The position numbers and the translations under genes were made by a program. A model generated the notes under the pieces. The model ran no database searches. It was not told the DNA's origin and saw only the letters and a program-made list of their open reading frames with translations. A stretch of DNA of 35,383 bases, from positions 1 through 35,383 of the forward strand of contig CAAEQN010000148.1 of NCBI GenBank assembly GCA_900758165.1, read 5' to 3'. How positions within the stretch are numbered: position 1 is the stretch's first letter; the number at the start of each line of letters is the position of its first letter. This document shows, in pieces, positions 16,043-25,417 of the stretch. This stretch comes from Clostridia bacterium (GTDB lineage Bacteria > Bacillota > Clostridia > TANB77 > CAG-508).

Positions 16043-17167
16043 GTGAATATGAGAAACATTCTTTTTTCGGCAGTTACGTTAGATGTTGGTGGCATAGAAA
16101 ATGCACTAGTTACATTGGTAAATTATTTAGCTCAACTGAAAGATGAAGAACAGAATTTTATGTATAATATAACTCTTGTGTTAGAAAAAAAACAAGGAGT
16201 ATTTCTTGATACAATAAATAAAAGGATTAAAATCATTGAATATGAACCAAGTAATAATAAGCTGATTTTAATTAGAAAAGCAATAAATTTTTTAAAGCAA
16301 AAACAATTTATAAGACAATACAAGAATAAATTTGATTTTTCTTGTTGTTATGCAACGTACTCGTTACCTGCATCATTTGTAGCAAGAACAGCGTCAAAAA
16401 ATTCAGTACTATGGGTTCATAGTGAATACATGGGAGTATTAGGAGAAAAAACAGCTTATATAAAATTTTTTAATAATATAAAGATAGATAAATATAAAAA
16501 AATTGTTTTTGTATCCAAAAATGCATGTGATATATTTAAAGAAGTATATGTTTTGAAAAATAAGGATTTATTACCCAAAATAGAAGTGATAAATAATCTA
16601 ATTAATGGAAAAAAGATAATACATGATTCAAATGAAAAAATAAATGATTTAAAAAAAGAAAAAATATATACATTTTTAAATATTAGTAGACACACAGAAG
16701 AAGATAAAAAAATATCTAGATTAATAAAAGCTGCTGATAAATTGAAAAATGCAGGATACAAATTTAGATTGATACTTATAGGAGATGGAAAAGACTCTAT
16801 AATTTATAAGGATATGGCTAATAAATTAAAACTGGATGACAAATTAATATTTCTTGGCAAAAAAGAAAATCCATATCCATATTATAAACTATCAGATTGC
16901 TTTGTGTTGACTTCTGAATATGAAGGGTTTCCTGTAGTATATAATGAATGCAGAGTTTTGGGATTACCAATAATAACTACAGATGTGTCAGACAGCAAAG
17001 AGGTTATTGATAATAAATATGGTGTTGTCGTAGAAAAAAATGTGGAATCAATATTTAATGCTATGAAATTAGCTATAGATAATGGAATGAAACACTGTAA
17101 TGAATTTAACTATGAAGAATATAACAAAGAAATCGAAAATAAAATACAAAGGTTAATTTTATATTAA
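16043..17167 (+). CDS. Glycosyltransferase family 4
   Basis: A 374-residue GT-B enzyme, probably cytoplasmic, adding a sugar from a nucleotide donor. The N-terminus 'SAVTLDVGGIENAL' is the acceptor-side glycine-rich loop. The C-terminal half has 'LNISRHTEEDK', 'LILIGDGKD', 'FLGKKENPYPYYKLSDCFVL' and the EX7E motif in SEYEGFPVVYNE. GTG 16043 is chosen because GGAGAGGA lies 7 nt upstream; the next ATG (16049) is too far from it. It is closely related to the GT4 gene at 25410, sharing the 'NPYPY' block. Donor and acceptor are unknown. Confidence 0.85.
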   Translation: MNMRNILFSAVTLDVGGIENALVTLVNYLAQLKDEEQNFMYNITLVLEKKQGVFLDTINKRIKIIEYEPSNNKLILIRKAINFLKQKQFIRQYKNKFDFSCCYATYSLPASFVARTASKNSVLWVHSEYMGVLGEKTAYIKFFNNIKIDKYKKIVFVSKNACDIFKEVYVLKNKDLLPKIEVINNLINGKKIIHDSNEKINDLKKEKIYTFLNISRHTEEDKKISRLIKAADKLKNAGYKFRLILIGDGKDSIIYKDMANKLKLDDKLIFLGKKENPYPYYKLSDCFVLTSEYEGFPVVYNECRVLGLPIITTDVSDSKEVIDNKYGVVVEKNVESIFNAMKLAIDNGMKHCNEFNYEEYNKEIENKIQRLILY

Positions 17168-17201
17168 TTCTAAAAATAGATTATGAGAGGAAATAATAAA
17201 A

Positions 17202-19022
17202 ATGGAAAAAATAATACATTATTGCTGGTTTGGAGACAAGCCATTATCAAAACTTGCAAAGAAGTGCATAAAAAGCTGGAAAAAATTTTTACCAGATTAT
17301 AAGATTATAAAATGGACAGAAGAAAATGTTAATTTGAATGAATGTATCTTTATAAAAGAAGCATATTCTAATAAAAAATGGGCATTTGTTGCTGATTACG
17401 TTAGAACTAAAGCTCTTAATGAATATGGAGGCATTTATTTTGATACAGATATGGAAGTAACAAAAGATATATCTGACCTTTTGGAGAGTAATAAAACATT
17501 TTTAGGTGTTGAGGATACTGGATATGTAGCTGTTGGAGTTTGGTATGAAAGAGAAAAAAAATCTTTTTTATCATCGGAATTGTTAAAAAGATACAGAAGT
17601 ATAAAAAAATTTGATATAAATAAAATGGCTGATATGAGTATTCCTAAAATTGTAAGTGAAATATTAGAGCCGTATGGACTAAAAAAAGGAGGAACAAAAA
17701 TACAACTGTTAGAAAATGATATAAAAATATATCCTCGTGATTATTTCTATCCATACAGTTTTCATAGAGATAACAATGTTTTTTCTGAAAATACATGCAT
17801 GATACATTATTATGATGCTAGTTGGCTTCCTAAAAGAGACAAAAGAGAGATGATGTTAGTAAGAAGATTTGGTAGAGATAAGACTAATAAAATCTTGAAT
17901 ACATATAGGAGGTTAAAACAGTTAATAATAAAATGTCTAAAAATTCCACTATTTCCAATAGTCCTATATAGGCACCATAAAGCAAAAATGATTGTAATTA
18001 CAGATTCTTATTTAAATAGGTTAAATGAAACGATAAACTGCATAGAAAAAAATAAAGATAAAGAGTATATAACAATCTATAATAAATTATGGCTTGGAGT
18101 AACTAGTGCAACTAATGAATTGTTCGAGAATTTAGTAGATTGTAATGAGATTTATAGAAAAAAAGATGTTAAAGCAATAGGAAATGCAATACTAAATGCA
18201 AATATAAAGCAAGTAGTGTTTAGTTCATTTGCTTTAGGTTGGGAAGATTTAGTTAAGTATTTAAGAACTAAAAATAAAAATATAAAAATAAAAGTTTTTT
18301 GGCATGGAAGTCATTCACAAATATTAGATTCCTATGGCTGGAAAAGAAATTTGGAATTTATTCATTTACATAAATCGGGATATGTTGATGCAATTGGAAC
18401 CTGTAAAGAAAGTCTTATGAATTTTTATAAAAAGCAAGGCTACAATGCATATTTTATAACTAATAAAGTATCAGAGATTAAAGTTACGAAAGAAGAAAGT
18501 AAAATAAAAACAGATAAAGATAAAAAAGTAATTGGAATTTACGCAGCAAAATGTGACGATTGGAGAAAGAATATGTATTCCCAAATGGCTGCGGTGAAAC
18601 TTATAGAAAATGCAGTAATAGATATGGTTCCATTAAATGAACAAGCGAAAACATTTGCAAAGCAATATGGAATAGAGATAACAGGAGTTGAAAAACAGAT
18701 TTCAAGAGAAAAAATGATGCAAAGAATGGCTAAAAATGATGTTAATCTGTATGTTACATTTTCTGAGTGTGCACCAATGCTACCATTGGAGAGCATGGAA
18801 CTAGGAGTGCCATGTATTACAGGAAATAATCACCATTATTTTAAAAATAACAAGCTAGAAAAATATATTGTTATTAATAATGAGACAGATATTGAAGAAA
18901 TTAAAAGAAAAATATTAGAGTGTATTGAAAATAAAGCAAAGATAATGCAGTACTATAAACAATTTTCGGAAAAAAATATAGAAGAAAGTAAAGAAGAAGT
19001 AAAACAATTTTTAAATGCATAA
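17202..19022 (+). CDS. GT32 glycosyltransferase fused to a GT-B-like domain
   Basis: A 606-residue, two-domain protein. Residues 1 to about 210 are a GT32-type (capsular/mannosyltransferase OCH1-like) domain: 'IIHYCWFGDKPL', 'WAFVADYVRTKALNEYGGIY' and the DXD metal site D81-T-D83. Residues 260-606 look like a GT-B Rossmann pair with 'VFWHGSHSQILD', 'VIGIYAAKCDDWRKN' and 'FSECAPMLPLESMELGVPCI' (about 520-540), the last resembling the donor site of GT4 enzymes. The protein may therefore catalyse two successive sugar additions. It lies 34 bp after the GT4 gene, and the next gene starts 13 bp later. Confidence 0.8.
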   Translation: MEKIIHYCWFGDKPLSKLAKKCIKSWKKFLPDYKIIKWTEENVNLNECIFIKEAYSNKKWAFVADYVRTKALNEYGGIYFDTDMEVTKDISDLLESNKTFLGVEDTGYVAVGVWYEREKKSFLSSELLKRYRSIKKFDINKMADMSIPKIVSEILEPYGLKKGGTKIQLLENDIKIYPRDYFYPYSFHRDNNVFSENTCMIHYYDASWLPKRDKREMMLVRRFGRDKTNKILNTYRRLKQLIIKCLKIPLFPIVLYRHHKAKMIVITDSYLNRLNETINCIEKNKDKEYITIYNKLWLGVTSATNELFENLVDCNEIYRKKDVKAIGNAILNANIKQVVFSSFALGWEDLVKYLRTKNKNIKIKVFWHGSHSQILDSYGWKRNLEFIHLHKSGYVDAIGTCKESLMNFYKKQGYNAYFITNKVSEIKVTKEESKIKTDKDKKVIGIYAAKCDDWRKNMYSQMAAVKLIENAVIDMVPLNEQAKTFAKQYGIEITGVEKQISREKMMQRMAKNDVNLYVTFSECAPMLPLESMELGVPCITGNNHHYFKNNKLEKYIVINNETDIEEIKRKILECIENKAKIMQYYKQFSEKNIEESKEEVKQFLNA

Positions 19023-19035
19023 GAAAGGGAAGAAA

Positions 19036-21054
19036 ATGATTGTAAACTATGAAAAAGAACTAATTTATAACATATCTACTTTAGTATGTTTACCAATAGA
19101 ATATAAAGATAAATTAGAAATATATGAATATAATTTCAAATATATATATTTATTTGAATCAAATTATAAAAGTGTAGATGAATTTATAGAATTTGTTAAA
19201 TTTAATAATATTAAAGAAATATTGCTAATAGATTATAGATTAGAATATGAAACAATAATAGAAAGTTTAGAAAACAATGTGCGTGTAAATTTAATTTTTA
19301 CATGTGATTTGGCATCTTTAACATCGGAATATTATAGAAATCAACATGATTCAATAGTAAAACTATATAAAAATAAAAAAATTAATAGATTAGGATTGTT
19401 AGATAAAAATTTATATATAATAACTAAAATGGAATATAAAAATACATATCACGTAATATTTGATTTCCCAATTAAGAAAATTAATAAAAAGAAAAAAGCA
19501 GGAATAGGTCTATTAAATATAAGTGAGGATCCTAAACATAGCTATTTTAATGAATTAAGTGCAATTGGTATATTAAATGAGAAAGCAAACATAGTTGAGT
19601 TTAGTGGAGACATAAATAAATTTGTTAAAGAGTTTAACATTGATACAGAAGAATTTAAAACTATGGAAAATGTTATTGCTAACAGTGAAATAACATTAAA
19701 TGTCAATTTCTGTAATACAGATATCTATAATTTTATAAAAAGTATGGATTCAGAAACAATATGCATACTTGGAAATAATTCAGTTCTTAATGATAACGAA
19801 TATCTAAAGAGAAATTTACAAGTTAAAAGCGATGATGATGTGAATGAAATAGCTGATAAAATAGAGAATATTAAGAAAAATAAAGATGAAATATTAAAGG
19901 AGTATTCAAAGTTTAGAAAGATTTATTCAAGCGATAGTAAAAAAAGTATAAGTGAATTTTTAGGTAGAAATATAGAAAGAGATGAATGTAAAAAATTTGA
20001 TAAACTATTAACAGTAGGAATCCCAGTGTATAATGTAGAAAAATATGTTGCTGCAACAATAGAATCAGTTTTGAATTCTATTGATTATAAAGATACAGAA
20101 ATCATCATAGTTAACGATGGAAGTACAGATAATAGTCTAAATATAATATCACAATATAAGAATAAATTTCCTGATTTAATTAAGGTTATAAATCAAGAAA
20201 ATCATGGGCTAGGAAATGCTAGAAATGTTATAATGGAAAATTCAACAGGAAAATATATTGCATCAATAGATTCAGATGATACAATAAATAAAGACTTTTT
20301 TAAAGAAGCAAGAAAGTACTTGGAAAATGATATTGATATAGTTCTATGTGATTGGCTATCAATATTTAAAGAAAATGAAAAATATACAACGGAAGCTCAA
20401 GATAATAATTTGCAATTTGAAAACAAATATAAAAAAATACTATATAGTACAATTATGCCATCAAATTGTAATAAGATAATAAAAAAAGATTTGTATACAA
20501 AAATAGGAATTAAATTCATAGAGGGATTAAAATATGAAGATTTAGGCACTAACCCAATAATAATGAGTAAAGCTGAAACAATGAAATATATTAATAAACC
20601 ATACTATGAGTATAATATAAGAAAAGATTCTATAATGAGAACAGAAGTAGGATTTAATATGATAGACGTGCTTAGAATTTTAGAGGATAGATTAAATAAA
20701 TATATAGCTGATACTGAATTAGATAAACAAGAATTTAGAGCTTATGTATACTTTTGGAGAATAGAAGAGAGTATTTTAAATCAATTATATAGTTTAGAAA
20801 AAAGTAAAAGAGACAATATGATAGATTATATATACAATAATATTGGAGATATACTAGAAAAACTATATAGAAATAATAAATATACAGACTATTTTATTAA
20901 TAGAGTTGATGAGGAAACAAAAAAATACATAAAAGAAAGAAATAATATTCTTCTAAATGGTAATTTGAAAGAATATTTGGATGAAAAAATAGCAAAAAAG
21001 GAATATAAAATATTAACACCAGCATTAATTCTATACAATTATGATAATAGATAA
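19036..21054 (+). CDS. GT2 glycosyltransferase with a degenerate GT-B-like N-terminal domain
   Basis: A 672-residue protein. The C-terminal part is a GT-A family 2 enzyme: LLTVGIPVYNVEKYV at about 323, 'IIIVNDGSTDNS', 'GLGNARN' and DSDD at about 412. The N-terminal 320 residues have no clear catalytic motif, but residues 154-310 resemble the C-terminal domain of the preceding protein: 'AGIGLLNISED' against 'IGIYAAKCDD', 'ICILGNN' against 'CITGNN', then a similar 'D..EI..KI' and 'K..I...Y..F' helix pattern. The acidic donor-site residues are absent. I start at ATG 19036 (AAAGGGA SD) rather than the ATG at 19015, which overlaps the previous gene and has no SD. Confidence 0.75.
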   Translation: MIVNYEKELIYNISTLVCLPIEYKDKLEIYEYNFKYIYLFESNYKSVDEFIEFVKFNNIKEILLIDYRLEYETIIESLENNVRVNLIFTCDLASLTSEYYRNQHDSIVKLYKNKKINRLGLLDKNLYIITKMEYKNTYHVIFDFPIKKINKKKKAGIGLLNISEDPKHSYFNELSAIGILNEKANIVEFSGDINKFVKEFNIDTEEFKTMENVIANSEITLNVNFCNTDIYNFIKSMDSETICILGNNSVLNDNEYLKRNLQVKSDDDVNEIADKIENIKKNKDEILKEYSKFRKIYSSDSKKSISEFLGRNIERDECKKFDKLLTVGIPVYNVEKYVAATIESVLNSIDYKDTEIIIVNDGSTDNSLNIISQYKNKFPDLIKVINQENHGLGNARNVIMENSTGKYIASIDSDDTINKDFFKEARKYLENDIDIVLCDWLSIFKENEKYTTEAQDNNLQFENKYKKILYSTIMPSNCNKIIKKDLYTKIGIKFIEGLKYEDLGTNPIIMSKAETMKYINKPYYEYNIRKDSIMRTEVGFNMIDVLRILEDRLNKYIADTELDKQEFRAYVYFWRIEESILNQLYSLEKSKRDNMIDYIYNNIGDILEKLYRNNKYTDYFINRVDEETKKYIKERNNILLNGNLKEYLDEKIAKKEYKILTPALILYNYDNR

Positions 21055-21074
21055 TAAAGAAAGGTACTAATATA

Positions 21075-22019
21075 ATGGCAGAAATAAGTGTTATTGTTCC
21101 AATATATAATGTTGAAAAACAATTGAATCGATGTATAGAGTCACTATTAAAGCAAAAAATACAACAAATTCAAATAATTTTAGTAAATGATGGATCAACT
21201 GATAATTCTGGTAAAATAGCAAAGGAGTATGCAAAAAAGTTTCCAGATAAAATACTTTATTTAGAAAAAGAAAATGGCGGATTATCAGATGCCAGAAATT
21301 ATGGAATAAAACATGCAACGGGTGAATACTTGGCATTCGTCGACTCAGATGATTATATATCAGATAATTTATATACAGACTTGGAAAAATACTTAAAGCA
21401 AGATTATGATATGATTAAATTTAAAATAGAAAAAGTTGACGAAAGTGGAAATAAAATATCTGAAAATTATACTCCTATATTTACAGACAAAACAGGAGAA
21501 GAAGCTTTTGAGATATTGTATAAAAATGATAAACTGACAGAGGTAGCTTGGGGATATATATATAGAAGGAAAATGTGGACTGAAAATAAATTTGAATTTG
21601 CAAAAGGGATGTTTCATGAGGATTTTGGTTTAATACCACTAGTTTTATTAAAAGCCAATAAAGTAGCTTCGGTAAATGTTATGGGCTACTATTATGTTCA
21701 AACTTCTAGTAGTATAACTAGAGGAAATATTGAGACTATATATAAAAGAGCGAAGGACTTATTAAAACACTATGATAATATGATTGAAACAATTAAAAAC
21801 TACAATATATCAGACAAGTCAAGAGAAAATATAAAAATTTATTATACTAACTGTATATTGTTAAATATAAATAACTTAAATGAAAAAGACAAAAACGAGT
21901 ACATTAAAGAGATAAAAAAGAGAAAAATGATAAAAAATATAAAAGCTAGAAACTTTAAGCAGTTACTAAAAAAAATAATTTTAAGAATAAATATAAAATT
22001 ATATTTAAAAATTCGATAA
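21075..22019 (+). CDS. Glycosyltransferase family 2 (tandem copy 1)
   Basis: A 314-residue GT-A enzyme: ISVIVPIYNVEKQLNRCIES at the N-terminus, LVNDGSTDNSGKIAKEYAKK, 'KENGGLSDARNYGI' and the DXD site FVDSDDYI near residue 95. A basic, helical C-terminus (K/N/I-rich, about 250-314) may touch the membrane. The first 100 residues are nearly identical to those of the next gene, even at DNA level, while the remainder has diverged. It lies 20 bp after the previous gene. The sugar is unknown. Confidence 0.85.
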   Translation: MAEISVIVPIYNVEKQLNRCIESLLKQKIQQIQIILVNDGSTDNSGKIAKEYAKKFPDKILYLEKENGGLSDARNYGIKHATGEYLAFVDSDDYISDNLYTDLEKYLKQDYDMIKFKIEKVDESGNKISENYTPIFTDKTGEEAFEILYKNDKLTEVAWGYIYRRKMWTENKFEFAKGMFHEDFGLIPLVLLKANKVASVNVMGYYYVQTSSSITRGNIETIYKRAKDLLKHYDNMIETIKNYNISDKSRENIKIYYTNCILLNINNLNEKDKNEYIKEIKKRKMIKNIKARNFKQLLKKIILRINIKLYLKIR

Positions 22020-22034
22020 GAGGAAAATATAAAA

Positions 22035-22991
22035 ATGCAAGATGTAAGTATTATAGTTCCAATATATAATGTAGAAAAATATTTAAATAGATGTATAGAG
22101 TCATTATTAAATCAGACTTTAGAAAATATTCAAATAATACTTGTAAATGACGGATCTACTGATAATTCTGGGGAAATTGCAAAAGAATATGCAAAAAAGA
22201 ATCCAGATAAGATAATTTATTTAGAAAAAGAAAATGGAGGGTTATCAGATGCTAGAAATTATGGAATACCATATGCTACTGGAAAATACATAGCATTTCT
22301 AGACTCTGATGATTATATAGAAAAAAATGCATATAAAGAAATGTACAATAAAGCGTGTGAGGACAATTATGATTATGTAGAATGCAACTTTATATGGGAA
22401 TATCCAAATAAAAAGAAAATAGATAAAATTTTGAATTATAATAACAAAAAAGAAATGCTAACAAATGTTAGAGTGGTAGCATGGAATAAACTTATAAAAA
22501 GAGAAATTGTAGAAAAAAATAAATTAGAATTTCCTAAAGGATTAAGATATGAAGATGTGGAATTTACATACAAATTAATACCATATCTAAATACTATGGC
22601 ATATGTAGACAAAGAATTTGTGCATTATATTCAAAGAAACAACTCTATAGCAAATGTACAAAATGAAAAGACAGCAGAGATATTTAAGATAATAGATAAT
22701 GTTATTCAGTATTATAAGGAAAATAATTTATTTGAGGAATACAAAGAAGAGTTAGAATATGCATTTACAAGAATTTTATTATGTAGTTCTTTAAAAAGAA
22801 TTACTAAAGTAGAAAATAAAGAAAAAAGAAAAGAGTTGGAAAAAGAAAACTGGATATATTTGACTGAAAGGTTTCCAGCTTGGAAGGAAAATAAATACTT
22901 AAAAGAAACAAATAGTGTTAAAAACATGTATATGAAAACAGTAAACAGATTAACCTATCCTATATATGTAAGAGTGTTAAGGATATTATAA
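22035..22991 (+). CDS. Glycosyltransferase family 2 (tandem copy 2)
   Basis: A 318-residue GT-A enzyme paralogous to the upstream gene: VSIIVPIYNVEKYLNRCIES, LVNDGSTDNSGEIAKEYAKK, 'KENGGLSDARNYGI' and FLDSDDYI. Beyond residue 100 it differs, with 'VVAWNKLIKREIVEKNKLEFPKGLRYEDVEF', a common acceptor-side block of GT2 capsule enzymes. It sits 15 bp after copy 1 and 12 bp before prs. It most likely adds a different sugar or linkage from copy 1. Confidence 0.85.
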   Translation: MQDVSIIVPIYNVEKYLNRCIESLLNQTLENIQIILVNDGSTDNSGEIAKEYAKKNPDKIIYLEKENGGLSDARNYGIPYATGKYIAFLDSDDYIEKNAYKEMYNKACEDNYDYVECNFIWEYPNKKKIDKILNYNNKKEMLTNVRVVAWNKLIKREIVEKNKLEFPKGLRYEDVEFTYKLIPYLNTMAYVDKEFVHYIQRNNSIANVQNEKTAEIFKIIDNVIQYYKENNLFEEYKEELEYAFTRILLCSSLKRITKVENKEKRKELEKENWIYLTERFPAWKENKYLKETNSVKNMYMKTVNRLTYPIYVRVLRIL

Positions 22992-23003
22992 AAGGAGATA
23001 AAA

Positions 23004-23942
23004 ATGGAAAATATAAAGATTTTTGCCTGTAATTCAGCTAAAGGTTTTGCAAAAGAGATATGCGAATGTTTAGACTTAAAGTTAGGAGAAATGGATTCGT
23101 TCAAATTTAAAAATGATAATAATTTTGTACAATACAAAGAGACTGTTAGAGAACAGGATGTGTATATTGTACAAACATCATTACCTCCAGTAAATGAAAA
23201 TATAATGGAATTACTATTAGCAATTGATGCAGCAAAAAGAGCTGCTGCAAAAAATATAAATGTTGTAGTACCTTACTTTCCATATTCAAGGTCAGATAAA
23301 AAAGATCAGCCAAGAATTCCTATTACAGCAAGTTTAATTGCAAAATTATTAGAGGCAGCTGGTGCTACAAGAGTTATAACCTGCGATTTGCACAATGGAG
23401 CTATACAAGCATATTTTAACATTCAATGTGAGAGATTAACAGGAGAACGAATATTAGAAAAGTACTTTGAAAGCAAGGAATTAAAAGATATTGCAATAGT
23501 TGCAACCGATGCAGGAAGTGCTAAAAAGGCATATAAGTATTCAAAATATTTTGCTGCACCAATGGTATTGATAGACAAAAGAAGAAAAGCAAATAACGAT
23601 GATGCGAAAGCTATTAATATTATAGGAGATATAAAAGGAAAAACAGCTATTATATTTGATGATGAAATTAGTACTGGTGGAACATTAACAGAAGCAGCAA
23701 GAATTGTAGAAGAAAATGGAGCCAAAGAAATATATGCTGCTTGCACACATGGAATCCTATGTGGTAATGCAATAAAGAAAATAGAGGAATCACCAATAAA
23801 AGAACTAATTATTACAGATACTGTTCCAATGACACCTGATAGAGAATGTAAAAAGATAAAAATTGCAAGTATAGCACCATTATTTGCAGAAGCTATCAAA
23901 AGAATAAACGAAGCTACACCGTTAGATGACTTGTTTGAATAG
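23004..23942 (+). CDS. prs: Ribose-phosphate pyrophosphokinase, divergent form
   Basis: A 312-residue PRPP synthase-like enzyme that would make PRPP from ribose-5-phosphate and ATP. Both phosphoribosyltransferase-fold halves are complete: 'PYFPYSRSDKKD' (90-101), CDLHNGAIQAYF (127-138), DKRRKANN (191-198) and the PRPP loop FDDEISTGGT (218-227). Several of these differ from the standard bacterial enzyme, which has YARQDRK, DLHAxQIQGFF and DDxIDTAGT; the STGGT loop is more like archaeal forms. It is embedded between glycosyltransferase genes, which suggests a pathway-specific copy feeding the phosphoribosyl-polyprenol synthase at 31775. SD is AAGGAGAT. Confidence 0.87.
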   Translation: MENIKIFACNSAKGFAKEICECLDLKLGEMDSFKFKNDNNFVQYKETVREQDVYIVQTSLPPVNENIMELLLAIDAAKRAAAKNINVVVPYFPYSRSDKKDQPRIPITASLIAKLLEAAGATRVITCDLHNGAIQAYFNIQCERLTGERILEKYFESKELKDIAIVATDAGSAKKAYKYSKYFAAPMVLIDKRRKANNDDAKAINIIGDIKGKTAIIFDDEISTGGTLTEAARIVEENGAKEIYAACTHGILCGNAIKKIEESPIKELIITDTVPMTPDRECKKIKIASIAPLFAEAIKRINEATPLDDLFE

Positions 23943-23950
23943 GAGAATAG

Positions 23951-25417
23951 ATGGAAAAATATAAGAAATTAAAAGAAATAGTTAATGTAGAAAATATATT
24001 ATATTTATTTATAATAATATGTCCTATACTAGACGTAGCAAGTTTTATTTTTAGAAATCGCTTTGGTACAAGCTTATCAATTTCTACAATATTAAGACCA
24101 GTATTACCAATAATCGCTATGGTATACATTTTTTTAAAAGACAAAATAAAAAGTAAATTGTTGGTAGCTGGATTAATATATGGAATCTATGCAACTCTAC
24201 ATTTATATGTATTCTACATTATAAAAACAGATTGTGCCTATGGAAATGTAATGAGAGAATTGCAATATATAGTTAATTACACATTTATGATAATGAATTT
24301 ATTCTTGTATGTATATGTTTTCTTATTTAGAAATAAAGAAAAAAATAATAATACAGAAATAAAAATAAGAAAAATGAAAATAGCAATTTTAATTGCATTT
24401 ACAATATATATTGCTCTAATGTTTATAGCAATTATTACTGGCACATCATCTCATACATATAAAGAAGATGCAATAGGATATAAAGGTTGGTTTGAATCGG
24501 GAAATAGTGTTGGAGCAATAATGATATTAATGCTGTTTGCGGTTTTGCCATTATTAGATAGAAAAAATTCAAGAGCAATCAGAATATGGACGGCTATAGA
24601 CGTGCTACTTTCAGGAGTCTATTTATCAACTTTATTAGGAACAAGAGTAGGATTATTTGGATTTGCTTTAGTAATGTTTATATATATTATATGTGAGATT
24701 TTTGCCAGATTAAAAGCTTCTAAAAAATTAAACAAGAAAATTGTAGGAATAGGAGCAACTATATTTATAGTAGCAATAATAGTGGTTATGTTTGCAGGAT
24801 CTAACCTTTTAAGCAGAAGAAAATTACTAAAAGAAAGAGAAAACTTAATATATGATGAGAGTCTAGGAACCAGTGCACATGTTACTGGAGATATATTGGA
24901 AATTGTTAAAAAAATAAAAGCAGGGGAAGTAGAAGAAAAATATATGTCATTACCAACGCAAAAAGCTTTTATGGACTTGTACAATTTTAACAATTCACAT
25001 AATGTACCATATACAAATATGAGAATAACACAATTAGTATACCACACTGCATTAATTATAGAACAAAGAAATATAGAAACTATATTGTTTGGAAATGGAT
25101 TTATGACACATTATATAGAATTAATATTTGAAATGGAAGTGCCAGCGTTTTTATACAACTTTGGAATTTATGGATTTATATTATACTTTGTTCCTTTTGC
25201 AACAATTGCATTGTATGGGTTGTATATAGGAATAAAAAATATTAAAAAGATAAATGTAGATATGACAATGAATATTTTAGGAGTTAACTTCGCAATAATT
25301 GTTTCCTTTCTTTCTGGTTATACATTCTTTAATCAATCAACTGTAGCTATTATTATTGCGTTATCTACAATTACTGTTTATAATATAAAAAAATTGAAAG
25401 GTGAAGATAGTGAATAA
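23951..25417 (+). CDS. O-antigen ligase/polymerase-like (Wzy/WaaL) membrane protein
   Basis: A 488-residue protein with about ten to twelve hydrophobic helices. It has a large extracytoplasmic loop (about residues 280-375) between helices, with 'NSHNVPYTNMRITQLVYHTALI', the layout of Wzy polymerases and WaaL ligases. 'LGTRVGLFGFALV' with its arginine at about 225-237 is the region where such enzymes carry a conserved Arg. It probably polymerises or ligates lipid-linked glycan outside the membrane. It starts 8 bp after prs and ends overlapping the next gene by 8 bp. The sequence cannot tell polymerase from ligase. Confidence 0.7.
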   Translation: MEKYKKLKEIVNVENILYLFIIICPILDVASFIFRNRFGTSLSISTILRPVLPIIAMVYIFLKDKIKSKLLVAGLIYGIYATLHLYVFYIIKTDCAYGNVMRELQYIVNYTFMIMNLFLYVYVFLFRNKEKNNNTEIKIRKMKIAILIAFTIYIALMFIAIITGTSSHTYKEDAIGYKGWFESGNSVGAIMILMLFAVLPLLDRKNSRAIRIWTAIDVLLSGVYLSTLLGTRVGLFGFALVMFIYIICEIFARLKASKKLNKKIVGIGATIFIVAIIVVMFAGSNLLSRRKLLKERENLIYDESLGTSAHVTGDILEIVKKIKAGEVEEKYMSLPTQKAFMDLYNFNNSHNVPYTNMRITQLVYHTALIIEQRNIETILFGNGFMTHYIELIFEMEVPAFLYNFGIYGFILYFVPFATIALYGLYIGIKNIKKINVDMTMNILGVNFAIIVSFLSGYTFFNQSTVAIIIALSTITVYNIKKLKGEDSE

